Source: Atherinomorus stipes (taxonomy: Eukaryota > Chordata > Actinopteri > Atheriniformes > Atherinidae). From it: a stretch of DNA of 64,000 nucleotides. A program made the translations under genes and the position numbers. The notes under the pieces were generated by a model, which searched no databases, was not told where the DNA came from, and saw only the letters and a program-made list of their open reading frames with translations. This document shows positions 22,872 to 61,747 of the stretch, in pieces. Within the stretch, counting starts at the first letter, position 1. Every line of letters begins with the position of its first letter. Location: positions 1 to 64,000 of the forward strand of contig JALJCO010001188.1 in NCBI GenBank assembly GCA_023101725.1, in the 5' to 3' direction.

Positions 22872-23357
22872 ATACAGTTATCCCCAAAATTATTCATACC
22901 CTCGCATTAAGGAAAAGGATGAATTCGCAATGGTAATTCAAATAACAAGGAGCTTTAAAAAAAAAAAAAAAAGGTAATAAATAAAACATTTAAAAATTAT
23001 AATTTTGTTAAATCAAAAACTAATTTTGAATTCTGGTTGAACAAATTGACTAAAAACACACAAACAATCAAAGCTGTCCTAGACACATGAGAGCACTTTG
23101 CCTATGAATAGTGGGCCAAAATACCTGTAAACAGGTGCAGAAGTCTTATTGAATGTTACAGATAACACTTGATTGCACTGATTGGCTCAATATTTCCCTC
23201 AACATTTTAGTTTAGGAGCCCCATCGTGCCTGTTTGCTTGTTTTATTTTAATATTTCTGTTGAACCGTGATTAACACTTCTATCAATTTGTCAATGACAG
23301 CCAATTTTTTTTCCTTTTTTAATGGGAGGGTATGAATAATTTTGAGCACAACTATAT
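22872..23357. mobile_element. Tc1-type MITE, family F
   Basis: Ends CCCAAAATTATTCATACCCT and AGGGTATGAATAATTTTGAG are inverted and sit between TA-rich flanks. The body has GTGGGCCAAAATACCTGTAA and ACAGGTGCAGAAGTC. Related copies are at 45930-46310 and 56080-56590. Confidence 0.75.
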
Positions 23358-24037
23358 ATTTAATATAAATATATATATGACTCATATGAACAGTTTCTCT
23401 TCAATACTGGGGCTGCATGAGCACAATTCATTAGATATATTCAAGTGGACAGAAGAAAGAATTAATGATTAAAGATAACATCACTGGTTTAAATTAGTTT
23501 GTTTTTTTAAATTAAATGTTTAGTTTTTCCATATTGTGTGGGTCTGTTTGATGTGATTGGAAACAAGTAGAATTATGTGTCTTGTTTTGACGAGGTCAAA
23601 CTCTGAGGAAGAAAGGTTGTTTCCTGCAGTTAAGCTACCAGAGGTGTTCTCTTCCTCTGTAGCAGGACTTCTTCACAGTCTGGGTCTGATTCCTGTCATG
23701 TTACCAGATGGCACAAAGAGTTTTAGCAAAAGCTAATTGTCACTTCAGACCTAAAATATCTACTTCGGTTCCCTCCATCTAAATGTAGCAGGTAAATCTC
23801 ACATGTGAGTATTGTTGACAAATATATGTAGATTATGGCAAAGTCTTGGACTGGCACTGGACTGCTTACTAGAGGCGCTTCCAATTATTGAACTATCGCC
23901 CCGTTTCCACAGAGCAGTACAGTTTGGGACTGTACGCCGTTTTAGCCAATGGGTTCAGCTCGGTATGCTTTTTTTTTTTTCTCCATTCATTTCCACAGGC
24001 AAAAACTGGGAAGGGGTTCTAAAATATCTGATCTGAC

Positions 24038-24992
24038 TAGAGCTGCCACAATTAGTCCATTAATCGCCGACTATCAATTTCATAGTCGACTAATCATTTG
24101 TTTTTAAAGGCCTCCTTCCACTGAAAACCCATTTAACTTGCTCCTTCTGAAATACGGAGGGTTTCCTTGTTTATTTACACATGCTGACTTGCTACGTTGC
24201 GTTCCTCCCAGTCGGCTGTGCTTTTCATCTGAGAAACAATACGAAGAAAAGAGCGAATCGGAAACAGCCTCGCAGTTCTACGTCACATTGCAAATAGCGT
24301 ATCCCACGTGGGGTTTATATCTGTCCATTGGAAGGCAGGTAACCCTCCACTACACACTAGAAGTAAAGACTGCACGAATGTAACTTCGGAGTTGAGAAGC
24401 TAATTAGCTAACTGTTTGTTAGCATGATGGAACAAACTTGTTTGTCTGCTCTATTTCCTGTCTGTAACAAAATAAGAGCGGAGGGCGGAGCTTCCTTCAT
24501 ACACTGATGGGAGGCAGCCAATCAGACGGAAATTCATGAGAAGGACCCGGAAAAGCCTGCCGTTGGACCACAAGCCTCTCTTCTAGTATACAAATACAGC
24601 TGGATACAAAGATACCAGAAGGCTTTTTAAACAGAAACGATGCAGAATGCATTCAATAATAATGGAGAACACAGAAATATTAATGAAATGACCACGGAAG
24701 TACAACTTTAAGTTTTGATTTTCCTCTCAAAATTGCCTCTGTACCTTCTGCTGCCTTGTAGGCCTGTCTGTCCTTGGCGCTTGTGCGTTGTCGTAGCTAT
24801 CGGGGTCAGCTTTTTCTTCAATCCTTTATTGACATAAATAAACACACTAATAGTCAAAGGTTTGGAGACAATTTTCAACTAGATTGAATGAGAAAGTGTC
24901 CAAACTTTTGACTGGTTCTGTAAATATACTACAATTTTCGTACGATCCGATTAATCGACTAATTATCAAAATAATCGTTTGTGGCAGCCCTA
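24038..24992. mobile_element. hAT MITE with exact 8-bp TSD
   Basis: Ends TAGAGCTGCCACAATTAGTC and GTTTGTGGCAGCCCTA; TSD GATCTGAC at 24030-24037 and 24993-25000. Subterminal CATAGTCGACTAATC and GATTAATCGACTAATTAT are inverted. It carries an inner short Tc1-like piece (24856-24925, CAAAGGTTTGGAGAC ... CAAACTTTTGACTGG). No coding capacity. Confidence 0.88.
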
Positions 24993-25489
24993 GATCTGAC
25001 CCTCCTATTTTTTGGGGATCCCTCCATTGAGGGTCGTCATTACATAGCTGACGCAGTTATCACCATCCGTTTTATACCCCGCCTACGGAGCAAGAGAACG
25101 GCTTCCTGTGAGAAAGCAACAAAGATGAAGGTTTGCTGGATAAACCACAGCAAATCTGCCCCGAACTGGACCCCTTGGTGGAATTGTGGCCTTTTAAAGA
25201 ATTCTTCACAACAAAACCAAACAATTTCTGGGTCTTGTTCAGTTGTAAGGAGACACGGTGCGGTTTGGTTAGGGGAGAGCTTCTGGCAGTCCATTACAGT
25301 CCGTTGATTGGGGGACATAAAAAATGCCCCTTCTCCTGACAAAAGCAAGCACGACAGATAAACGACCTGTAGGAGTTCGGTTGTTTCATTTCACCGCGCA
25401 CTCGACATTAAAAAGACAACAAAAACAGATGCCAACAGACCACAGTAAGGACTCGCCGGCTCTGGAGCTACAAACATTCCACGTCATTG

Positions 25490-25675
25490 TATCATTGGAC
25501 ATTGGCCATTGTATCTGTGGACCCTTGAGCAAGGTCCTTAACCCCCACCAGCTGCTCCCCGGGCGCTTGAATCAGCAGGCCACTGCTCTCAGGTTCAATC
25601 AGAGATGGGTTAAATGCAGAGAACGAATTTCCTAATTGGCTCTCTAACCGGGATTAATAAAGTATATCTTTTTAA
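25490..25675 (+). mobile_element. SINE family B
   Basis: Contains GAGCAAGGTCCTTAACCCCC, CAGCTGCTCCCCGGG and CAGAGATGGGTTAAATGCAG, ending TTAATAAAGTATATC. Related copies are at 28930-29095 and 41955-42790. Confidence 0.65.
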
Positions 25676-25874
25676 CTTTATTGTTGTTCATAGTCGTTGC
25701 GCACTGGTAGGATGACATGCTCGGCATCTGGAGTGAAGATTCGACTTGCCTACCACCCTGCCTACCCAGTGAGGGTTTGACTTGCTTTGGAAAGGCTTGC
25801 CTGACCAGACCGGACCATTCCCAAATGTACCAATCTGTGCCAACCCAAAACATACTAGTCTGTGGCAACGGGGC

Positions 25875-27519
25875 TTATCTGACTATACTGAAAGTTGCCT
25901 CGTGAATGCAGGAAGTAGACAGACTAAACGGTGATCCACTGTGCAACTTAAAGAAACTTCCAACATGACATGGCTAATGACACAAAAATGAGACCCATAC
26001 TGTGGAGAACAAAACGAAAAATTGCCAAGTTTCATTGAGGTGCCACGCACAGAGAGAGAGCAAGTCAACGGACAATCACATAGAAATACTTTGACATATT
26101 TCAGGTCAGTGAAGCTTTTTCTTTATATTCTTCGGGCCAAAACAAAGCAAGTTTAACTGAAGAATTTCACTGTTTAATTTAATTACTTTAAAAGATTTTG
26201 CATGAGTGTAATTTTTAAGAGTGAGTGTTGGCTTGGACCCCAGGAAGAAAAGCAGCAGTGACGGACAATTCAGACAATCACTGAAGAACATGTGGAGTTG
26301 TTTCCATTTCCTTTGTTCCAATTAAAAAAAATGTCTTGAAAATTTTTTTTTTTTTTTTACAAATCTTAACACCTTGCTGCCAACTTAGTTGCAAAATGCT
26401 CTAGCAAGTATTTGTTTCTTCATTAACTTTGCACAACCTTTCCAGTAGTCATATTCCTGCCCCTGTTTCAATGTGTTGCTGGTGTCCAATTCAAACTTGG
26501 CACACAAGTCAACTTTGATTAAATATTTGATGCATCGTCTTTAAATTGTTTTCAATTAAAAACCTCTTTTGATGTTTGACACACAGCATCCAGCCCCCCT
26601 TCCCTGACAGATTAAAAAATGTCATTGTTGTAAAATAAATGACTGAACTGATTAGATGGGCAGTCACCATGGAAAGATACCAGCATTAAAAGATGACGAA
26701 GTATGGAGTGCTGGAGTGACTAAAACTAAACAATAGTGGTCCTGCATATTATGCATGACATTAATACTGAAAGTAGTTTGACGTCTATCTAAAGATAAAT
26801 CTATTAATTTGGCCAACAGAGCTCTAAATAAGCATTTACAGGATTCATAAGCGCACAGTTGAGCTTCCTCTAAAGTTGTAGTGACACCTGTCAGGTAAAA
26901 ATGCTCCATCAGATCCTCAAACAGCATCTTAACATTATCCTTCATATTTTGGTATCAGAAATGGAGCTTTTGGGGGCACACAATCATTTTCTATGCATCA
27001 TTTATACGTGAGGATCCTAATCTTTGGCAAATTAAATGTAGCACGAGTACAAACCAAATATGAGGACTGGGCTGGAAATGGGTGGGCTTCTTATAACAAC
27101 TAACTTCTAAAAACATAAAACAAAAAAAAAAACCCTAGTAATTATATACCTAATGTGTAACAATCAAGGAGATTCAGTAGCATGTACCAACACAATTACA
27201 ATTGATTGTCTTAGTAAAAAGAAAGTTGGGTTTACAGAACCGTTGCAGCAGGAAGGTGAACATAATAATGCAGAGAAGCCCAAACGTGTGGGAAGTTAAA
27301 CAGTTTGTAGCAGGTGGGACTTAAAAATGCACACATAAAGCAAGTATCAGTGGACTTCTCTTCATTTACTCCACACACCAGCAAAGACACAGCAGACCTG
27401 CGAGTCTCGCTCTCCAGTGAAATGCTACGTAGATGACAGAAGATGCTTCGATGATTTCTTGTTCCCAGTTTAGCAGCTTCTCCGTTGGGGAAAAGAGGAT
27501 GACACACACCAGCAGCTAT
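25875..27519 (-). other. nlk: Proximal nlk 3' UTR / downstream sequence
   Basis: Starts at the nlk stop codon on the minus strand. AT-rich with no convincing ORF. The end of the transcript is not resolved. Confidence 0.45.
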
Positions 27520-54274
<26,755 letters not shown>

Positions 54275-55680
54275 TCAATGATGCTGGAAAGCCTCCTCTC
54301 TGAAGCGGCTTCTGAAAGTGATGAGGATGGCTACCAGACAGCAGCAATGAAACTTACCGAAATCATATAGAAACAGATTCGGGGTTGAAATTATCCCGCA
54401 TTAGCCACTTTTATACTTTATGGATTAAAAAACGCTCTGATGCGTCTCTTCATCATAATGCCAACAAGGATTTGGCTGACTTCCACGAAATTAATTTTCT
54501 CGCTTGTGCACCATTAGACTACAGAGGTCTGGGGCTAACAGCTGAGACAAGTCTAAAATCTGAGTGGTAGAAGCAAAATAAAAATGATTCAGTAGAAAAC
54601 AACCCGCACCCCCCTCAATAAATTAACTTCGTGGCCTTTGATGTTCCTCATGACAGAGGGTGGCGTCTCCGTCTGCATCTAAATCATGTCACATGGGAAG
54701 CGGAGCATTCATCTTTAAAAGTGCCCAAGTTTTCCACACGCTCTGGGCCAGCACCGTAAATCCTCCCACCACGGGGGCTCCACACGGCTTGGAAACCGCA
54801 TCTACTATCCAAAACGAACTCCTCTTCCGATTCGTGCTCAAGCCAGGTAGCTAGTTCGTAAACAGGGGTAATCTCCGGGCCGTAATTAACGCCGCAGATC
54901 CGGTGCAGAGGGGGTGTATCCCAGCCCAGGCGACAATACAACAGCGGACGCAGGCAGGCAGGCAGGCCCAGGCCACCGCCATCCACTCTACTCACATATT
55001 ACAACGCCGATCCACAGAACCGCCTGTTTAGCCAGAAACCCCCATCATCCTGACTGGTGACGAAGCTCGCGACCATAACTCAAAATATTACAGCAGGGAT
55101 CCTCGCAGTCCGTTCCTCGGAGTCAACTTGAGTCCACCGGCGACAGTTTTGTGGTCAGTTTGGTCCCTGCTGTCCTTCCTTTACAAACTCACATCCAGGG
55201 ATACTTCGCGACCAAGCCAGGAAAAGTTCAATCTTTATTTTTGATGCAGGATAAATTACCTTGCTGCTTGTGTCGCGAGACAGTCGGCTATTCAACCTGA
55301 CAGCTCGGAGCTAGCTAATAGGCAACCGTGTCTCCACATCAAAATAGCCGTTCTTGTGATGTTGTCGGTTAGCCCTGCTGCCGCGAGCCGAGGACGCCAA
55401 ATCCCCTCAGTGGTGCCTTCACTTTTCGGGACAACGACATAGCACTGACATGATAAAATGATTGATCACAAAGCAACTGAGATGAGCAGTTGATCCAACA
55501 TGGTGAACACAATCCTAGCTACTCGGCGGTGAGATTATGCAGGACAGCCGTCCAATCAGTGATCGCACCGCAATGACGTAGTTGTAATCTCCTTGATTGA
55601 CACTATGGACAGCCAATGGCGTTTGCTGGATGGGTTGACAGCTGGGTTGACCGCTACTCAGGGGACCCAATGATATCCAC
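54275..55680 (-). promoter_or_regulatory. nlk: nlk 5' UTR and CpG-rich promoter
   Basis: GC- and CpG-rich sequence runs from exon 1 to about 55650. CCAAT boxes at 55553-55557 (CCAATCAG) and 55613-55617 (GCCAATGG), and a CRE-like TGACGTA (55574-55580), cluster about 1.3 kb upstream of the ATG. No TATA box seen. The transcription start is not resolved; it probably lies just left of the CCAAT cluster. Confidence 0.5.
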
Positions 55681-55699
55681 ACTGAGGCAGTGAATTTAT

Positions 55700-56079
55700 C
55701 TGTCTATCAATCTACTGGAGAGCCATGAAATGTACATGGGCCTATGATACAAACACCTGCTTCCAGAGCAGAGCAAATCATCACAGAATTACAGCTAGCT
55801 TAATGAATATGCATCAGGTAAAAAGAGAGACATCATAACTTTAACTAAAGTGAAGAAAAAGTTATTATCAGCAAGTAACTTTTTTGTTACTATTATTTTA
55901 AAGCTAATTTCTGTTTTAATAATTTGTTTTTTTTATATAATTTTCTACGTATTCAACAGATTGCAAATCTGGTTGTAGATATCGTTTTTTCATAAATCTG
56001 CAGTTGTCATATTTAACATATGAAAGTACATTTTTGCATAATTTAAAGTTTTGGGGTTTTTACATTGTACATAGACACA
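55700..56079. other. Intergenic, upstream of nlk
   Basis: AT-rich; nothing recognised. Confidence 0.5.
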
Positions 56080-56592
56080 CAGTCAGTCGTCCTCAAAATT
56101 ACTCATGCCCTCCAATTCAAGAAAAGGCTAAATTCACAATAGGAATTCAAATAACTAAGATTAACTAATAATAAATTTTTTTAAAAATTCACAACATTAT
56201 GATTTAGTAAAATAAATGATTGCTTTTGAATTGTGGCTGAAAATAGTCATAATGAAAAACATGCAAACAAAACTGTCCCGGACACATAAGAGCATCTTTT
56301 CCATGAACAGTGGACCAAAACACCTGTCAACAGGTGTATCAGTCTTTTTGAACGTGACAAAAAACACCTGATTGCAGTGAAAGTGAGTCCCATCATGCTT
56401 TTTTTTGTTTTTATTTTTTTGTGTGTTTGTTTTCAATATTTCTGTTGAACCACAATTCAAAATCAGAGTCATGATCAGAGTTATGATTTTAATATAATTT
56501 TTATTTACTATTACTTTTGTCAATTTCAACTTATTTCACCGTCAGCTTTTTTTCTTCTTCTTTAATTGGATGATATGAATCATTTTGAGGAT
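56080..56592. mobile_element. Tc1-type MITE, family F, copy 3
   Basis: CAGTCGTCCTCAAAATTACTC and GATGAATCATTTTGAGGATA-like ends (decayed), with GTGGACCAAAACACCTGTCA inside. The Tc1 relic starts directly after it. Confidence 0.65.
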
Positions 56593-56593
56593 A

Positions 56594-58375
56594 CACTGGG
56601 TACAGAAAGTATTCAAGGCAAGGCAAGTTTATTTGTATAGCACATTTCATGTACAGAACAACTCAAAGTGCTTTACATAAAACATTATAAGCAAAAGGGG
56701 GAACAAAACATTTAAGATTAAGAAAAAGAGAGAATATAGAGATGTGCGGATTTTAACTTTTGAATAAAATCTACATAAATGCAGCTGAGAACAGGTGGGT
56801 CTTCAGCCTGGATTTAAATAAACAAAGTGTTTCAGCTGATCTGAGACTTTCTGGGAGTTTGTTCCAGAATAGACATGTGGAGCATAGAAGCTGAACGCAG
56901 CTTCTCCATGTCTGGTTCTGACTCTGGGACCTGATAAAAGACCGGATCCAAATGACCTGAGGGGTCTTGTAGGTTCATACTGGATCAAGAGGTCACTGAT
57001 GTATCTTGGGCCTAAACCATTCAGAGCTTTATAGACCAGCAGCAGAACTTTAAAGTCTATTCTCTGATGGACCGGCAGCCAGTGTAAAGACCTCAGAACT
57101 GGACTGATGTGGTCCACTTTTCTGGTCTTAGTGAGAACTCGGGCAGCAGAGTTCTGAATGAGCTGCAGCTGTTTAACTGATTTTTTAGGTAGACTAGTAA
57201 AGACGCTGTTACAGTAGTCAAGCCGACTGAAGATGAATGATGGACTAGTTTTTCCAGATTTTCCTGAGACATCAGATCTTTTATCCTTGAGATGTTCTTC
57301 AGGTGATAGTAGGCTAATTTAATGATCGCCTTGATGTGTTTTTCAAAGTTTAGGTCTGAGTCCATCACTACACCCAGATTTCTGGCCTGATTGGTGGTTT
57401 TTATGTGGATGGACTGAAGTTCTGTGACAACCTGCTGTCGTTTCTCTTTGGCTCCAAAAGCAATCACCTCAGTTTTGTTTTTGTTCAGCTGAAGAAAGTT
57501 GAGGCACATCCAGTCATTAATCTCATCAATACATTTACCAAGAGCCTGTACACCAAGAACACTGTAATATATAGCTGTGTGTCATCTGCGTAGCTATGGT
57601 AACTAATATTGTTGTTCTTTATAACCTGGGCCAGTGGGAGCATGTAGATGTTAAACAGAAGAGGCCCCAGGATAGAGCCCTGGGGAACTCCACAGGTCAT
57701 TTTTGTCTGCTCAGATGTAAAATTGCCTACTGACACAAAGTACTTCCTGTTCTCCAAGTAAGTTTTGAACCAGTTTAGTACAGAACTAGAGAGACCCACC
57801 CACTTCTCCAGTCGTTGGAGTAATATAATGTGGTCAACTGTATCAAATGCAGCACTGAGATCCAGTAAAACCAACACTGACATTTTTCCAGTGTCAGTAT
57901 TCAGACATATGTCATTCATGACTTTGGTCAGAGCAGTCTCGGTGCTGTGGGACTGCTCTTTAAAGACCCCTTTAAAGTTTTCATACTTTATTTCATTGAA
58001 CTGGAGAGGATTTACAAGGAAGAATGGCAGACGATCCCCAAATCCAGGTGTGAAAAACTTGTTGCATCATTCCCAAGAAGACTCATGGCTGTACTAGCTC
58101 AAAAGGTGCTTCTACTTAGTACCAAGCAAAGGGTCTGAATATTTATGACCATGTAATATTTCAGTTTTTCTTTTTTAATAAATTTGCACAAATTTCTACA
58201 TTTCTGTTCTTTTCTGTCAAGATGGAGTGCTGAGTGTTCAATAATGAGAAATAAAAAGATGAGATAGATAAAAAAGAGAGATTAAATGAAGGTTTTTTTT
58301 TTATTTTAGCAAATGACTGCAATGAAACAAAGAGTAAAAAGTTTAAAGGAGTCTGAATACTTTCCGTACCCACTG
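56594..58375 (+). mobile_element. Tc1-like transposon relic split by an L2 fragment
   Basis: Ends CACTGGGTACAGAAAGTATT and AATACTTTCCGTACCCACTG are inverse and of Tc1 type. From about 57995 the + strand encodes EEWQTIPKSRCEKLVASFPR then RLMAVLAQK, the conserved C-terminus of Tc1 transposases. The rest of the transposase is gone, replaced by L2 sequence on the other strand. Confidence 0.8.
56620..57957 (-). mobile_element. 5'-truncated L2-type LINE with decayed reverse transcriptase
   Basis: On the minus strand the RT appears in several frames: HSTETALTKVMNDI, LLDLSAAFDTVDHIILLQRL, GVPQGSILGPLLFNIYML, YHSYADDTQLYI (YADD catalytic box), then MCLNFLQLNKNKTEVIAFG and LHWLPVHQRIDFKVLLLVYK. The 3' tail is AAAGCACTTTGAGTTG... 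and GTGCTATACAAATAAAC-like. Frame changes at about 57500 and 57100 show it is dead. Endonuclease and ORF1 are absent. Confidence 0.85.
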
Positions 58376-59361
58376 TTTGAATATATAGACTTGAATAGAT
58401 AATGGAAAATCAAGTTTTAATGTCAACTTTTAAAAATGAGTGGAGAAATAAACTTGTTGGATATATGCTGTGTCATATTTATAAGGAATTTATTTCTGTT
58501 AGTTGGAAATATAAAGGGAATGTTAGCCACTTGCTTTCTGCTAATCCATATGTACAAAAAACTCAAACAGTATGTCTGATGTTGTGTATGAGATGTTTAT
58601 TGCTGATGGGCCTGAAAAAGAAATTATCACTTTAAAGACTCTTTAATATTATCAAAATACAAGCAAATCAATACGAACAAAATACCAAATACGATCTGAG
58701 GTTTACAAAAATTCCTTAATCCAGTATTACTACACTTTTATTGTAGTGTTTATTCATTTATTTTTTAAGTTTTTAATTTATTTTTCTGTCATGATTGCTG
58801 CAGGTATAGCTTTTATATCACTTCTTGTTCCCCTTTTCCTTTTTCATGTGTGCACACGTGGGGAAAAAAAAAAAAATTCACAAAACACACACAAGTTTTG
58901 TCTCCCCCCGTCCCTGCCTGTGCATTGGAGCGTCTAGGCGTGGCACCTGGATCACTGGCAGCCTTCCCAACACAGCTGCATCCCATCAGCTCATCACCTC
59001 ACAGCTTACCCTTTTTAACTTCTGCACTTTTTGTTAGATTACTGTTTATCTGATCAGGTCAAACTCAGGCCATGCAGAGCTCACAGTCCTCATTGTTTGC
59101 CTGCAGTAATCGTTTCTCCTGTTGTAGCCAGGTTCTGCCATGTTCGGTCTGCTACCTGCTTGCCAACCTACCAATATATTTAACTGGGAATTTCTCTGCT
59201 CTAGCAGACCTGTTTTCCTGCCTGCAGCTTTCAAATATTCAATAAATATTGAATATTTAAAATGTACATAAACCCTTTTACTACTTCAAGGAAATAATCT
59301 CTCATTGGAATATTGAGGATATTCTCTTCAAAGACATTTAAGATCACATTTTCCATTGTTA
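58376..59361. other. Intergenic, no gene seen
   Basis: Includes a 77-codon ORF at 58402-58635 with no recognised family, and a GC-richer stretch at 58900-59230 that may be an unnamed repeat. Confidence 0.4.
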
Positions 59362-60610
59362 AAGGTACAGTAAGTAAAAAATCTAAGGTCAATGACAGAA
59401 AAATGTAATAAATTCAAAACTGTGTTTCTATTGATGTGTAAACACTGTACTAAAATAGGTGTTATATGTTTACTTTCTTAGAACAAGTCAATTATATCTA
59501 CTTGCTGGGCGGTGCACATGGAGGCTGCCATTTTTTTCCCCACCAATTTTACTATAGTGTCCCTGAATGGACAAAACAATGTGTGTGAAATAAGAACCCT
59601 CTGAACTTAAAATCTGCTGTTCCAGCTTTGTTTAATGCAAGTTAGAGATTGTCTGGAATCAGTAATGCATGAAAAGACATAAAAACTACTTATTCAGATC
59701 CACTCAAAATGAAAACATTTACGTCTGGGAAAATTTTGGCCACTAACAGCCACCATATAATCACAACAGCGCTTGGAATATGAAGTCATTTGACAGAAAA
59801 CATCTTTTCTTTTTTATACAGAACTGCAGCTCTCAGTACTACTGTTGGGATCGAAGGACCATTTCACCCAGTAAAACAAAGTGTTTCTGAACAGGATTAC
59901 AAACTCTGGCTTTAAGACATTTTTGTCACAGCGTGAACGAGCGGGTGCTGCCAGAAACTGGTTTTAACATGGGTTTTTATGCATTTTATGGGTTTTTTGT
60001 GTGGTTTTAACTTTTTCTATCTCCAAGCTGGTGGGAGTTTAAATGAACTGATTGGCAGCACCTGGATAGTGCTCCTCCCCTGACGGCTAAATGCAGCAGG
60101 ATAAAAACTGATGTACAGACAACAGAGGGAGGAAGAGACAGAGGACTGGTCAGAGGAGGCACAGCCGGTTGGGTGCCAGATTACCGGGCTGGGGGCTCAG
60201 GAGATGGTGGCGGTGGAGAAGTGGCTTAGGAGCCAGAGGGCGGCCGTGGACTGGGAAACGGCCTATGAAGCCAAGGAGAGAGACACCAGCTGCTGCAAAT
60301 CGCTTTTAGCCCCTTTTGGTCCTTTTTATTATTCAATTTCAGACATTTTTTAAATTTATTTTATTACTTTTATTTTGGACTTTTACTTCTATTATTTTTA
60401 TTAACTTAGACTTTAATTACTTTAGTAATTTATTTTATTTCTTTAAAGGTACAGTATGTAAGAATTAGTGACATCTAGTGGTAAAGACGGGTATTTGAAA
60501 GAAAAGATGTTTTCTTTCAAATGACTTCATATTTTGAAAGTGAATGTACGGTGGCCGTTAGTGGCAAACATTCTCTCAAAAATAAAATGTTTTAATCTGT
60601 GAGTGGATCC
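59362..60610. mobile_element. Two MITE family C fragments around an unnamed GC-rich block
   Basis: TTAAAGGTACAGTAAGTAAA begins one fragment (to about 59820), and TTTAAAGGTACAGTATGTAA at 60444 begins an inverse fragment (to about 60610). The block between them (59930-60320) has a repeat-like look (TGATTGGCAGCACCTGGATA); an LTR or other element is possible but unproved. Confidence 0.5.
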
Positions 60611-61544
60611 CAAAGACTGTAGAAAATATGGATGTAGTATCCGGTCCCTTCTGAATAGAGGAAAGGGAAACCAGTTGGACATGTCCCACTGTCACCATCT
60701 TGCCGTGTCGTGTGTCGTCACTCCCGGAAAATACTAAAATGGGTAAGCGCTGCCTCAGGGCAAATGATTGACAGCCAACGTTCTCTGGGCTAAATGCAAA
60801 CAGAGCAAACTCTAAACTAACAGGAAATAACAAAAATTAGCCTCCTGAGTGGCGGGATAAAGGTAGGCATGTTTGGACTTGCTGTTAGCTGCTAATAAAC
60901 ACCATTTTGCAACTCTGCTGCAGATTGAGGCCTTACTGAAAGCAAACAAGGAGCTAACTACAAGCTACTGGCTGTCTTCCAGTCTGGCGCAGTCAATCAA
61001 AAGGACACACCCCTAATTATGTGTAATTTCATGATTAAATAACGTCTAAACAGATGAGTTATAAAAAAAATTCAACCCCCTCAAAGTTGACATGAAGGTA
61101 AACTTGACCTGTTTACAGTGCAACTTGTTTATTTCTGCTGTAAAGTTGGTGTTTTTAACGTGGAAGTTATGGGGATTTGCTCTGTTTTGGAGAGATCCAT
61201 AAACACAAAATTATTTCATATGGAGAAAAAAGTTAGAATTAACCACTTAAAAAAAAAAAGACAAAAGAAACAGAATTTTTTTTATCCAAGAAAAGAAAAC
61301 CAATGCAGCAAAAAATAATTTCATGCACAAAATGAAAAATTAAATAAAAATTTTTTTAAGTACAAATTTTTTTTATTTTTTAAAAGAATTAAAAAAAAAA
61401 TCCTTCTGCATTACTGTCTCAAATTTCCACATTAATTTCATAATTTGTTTCTCTTTCTATGGCACTTTTGTTAACCCATAACTTAGTCCTTTAAAAAAAA
61501 AAAAAATCCATTTGAAATAAATTTGTATTTATGGATCTTATAAA
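60611..61544. other. Intergenic, A/T-rich, no gene seen
   Basis: A repeat-like stretch at 60605-60840 (AAGACTGTAGAAAATATGGA) and poly-A runs; no convincing ORF. Confidence 0.4.
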
Positions 61545-61747
61545 AGGTCACCGTGGTGGTTAGTGTGCAGCCTCACAGTAAGAAGGTCGCCAGTTCGATT
61601 CCCAGCTGGGGAGGGGGTTCGAACAATTCTAACACCTTCCTGTGTGGAGTTTGTATGTTCTCCCCGTGTATGCGGGGCTTCTCTCTGGGTACTCCGGCTT
61701 CCTCCCGTCTAAAGACATGCACGTTAGGTTAATTGGTTACTCTAAAC

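Larger units (their letters stand above)
23898..25874. mobile_element. DNA transposon with GCCCCGTT ends, interrupted by a hAT MITE
   Basis: The left end GCCCCGTTTCCACAGAGCAG and the inverse of the right end (GCCCCGTTGCCACAGACTAG) match. The interior carries the 24038-24992 hAT and a SINE (25490-25675). No transposase recognised. It lies on the 3' side of nlk. Confidence 0.65.

Noticed and set aside
54684..54995. 103-codon ORF upstream of nlk on the minus strand
   Set aside because: It lies in the CpG-rich 5' leader and matches no known family; a uORF is possible but unsupported.
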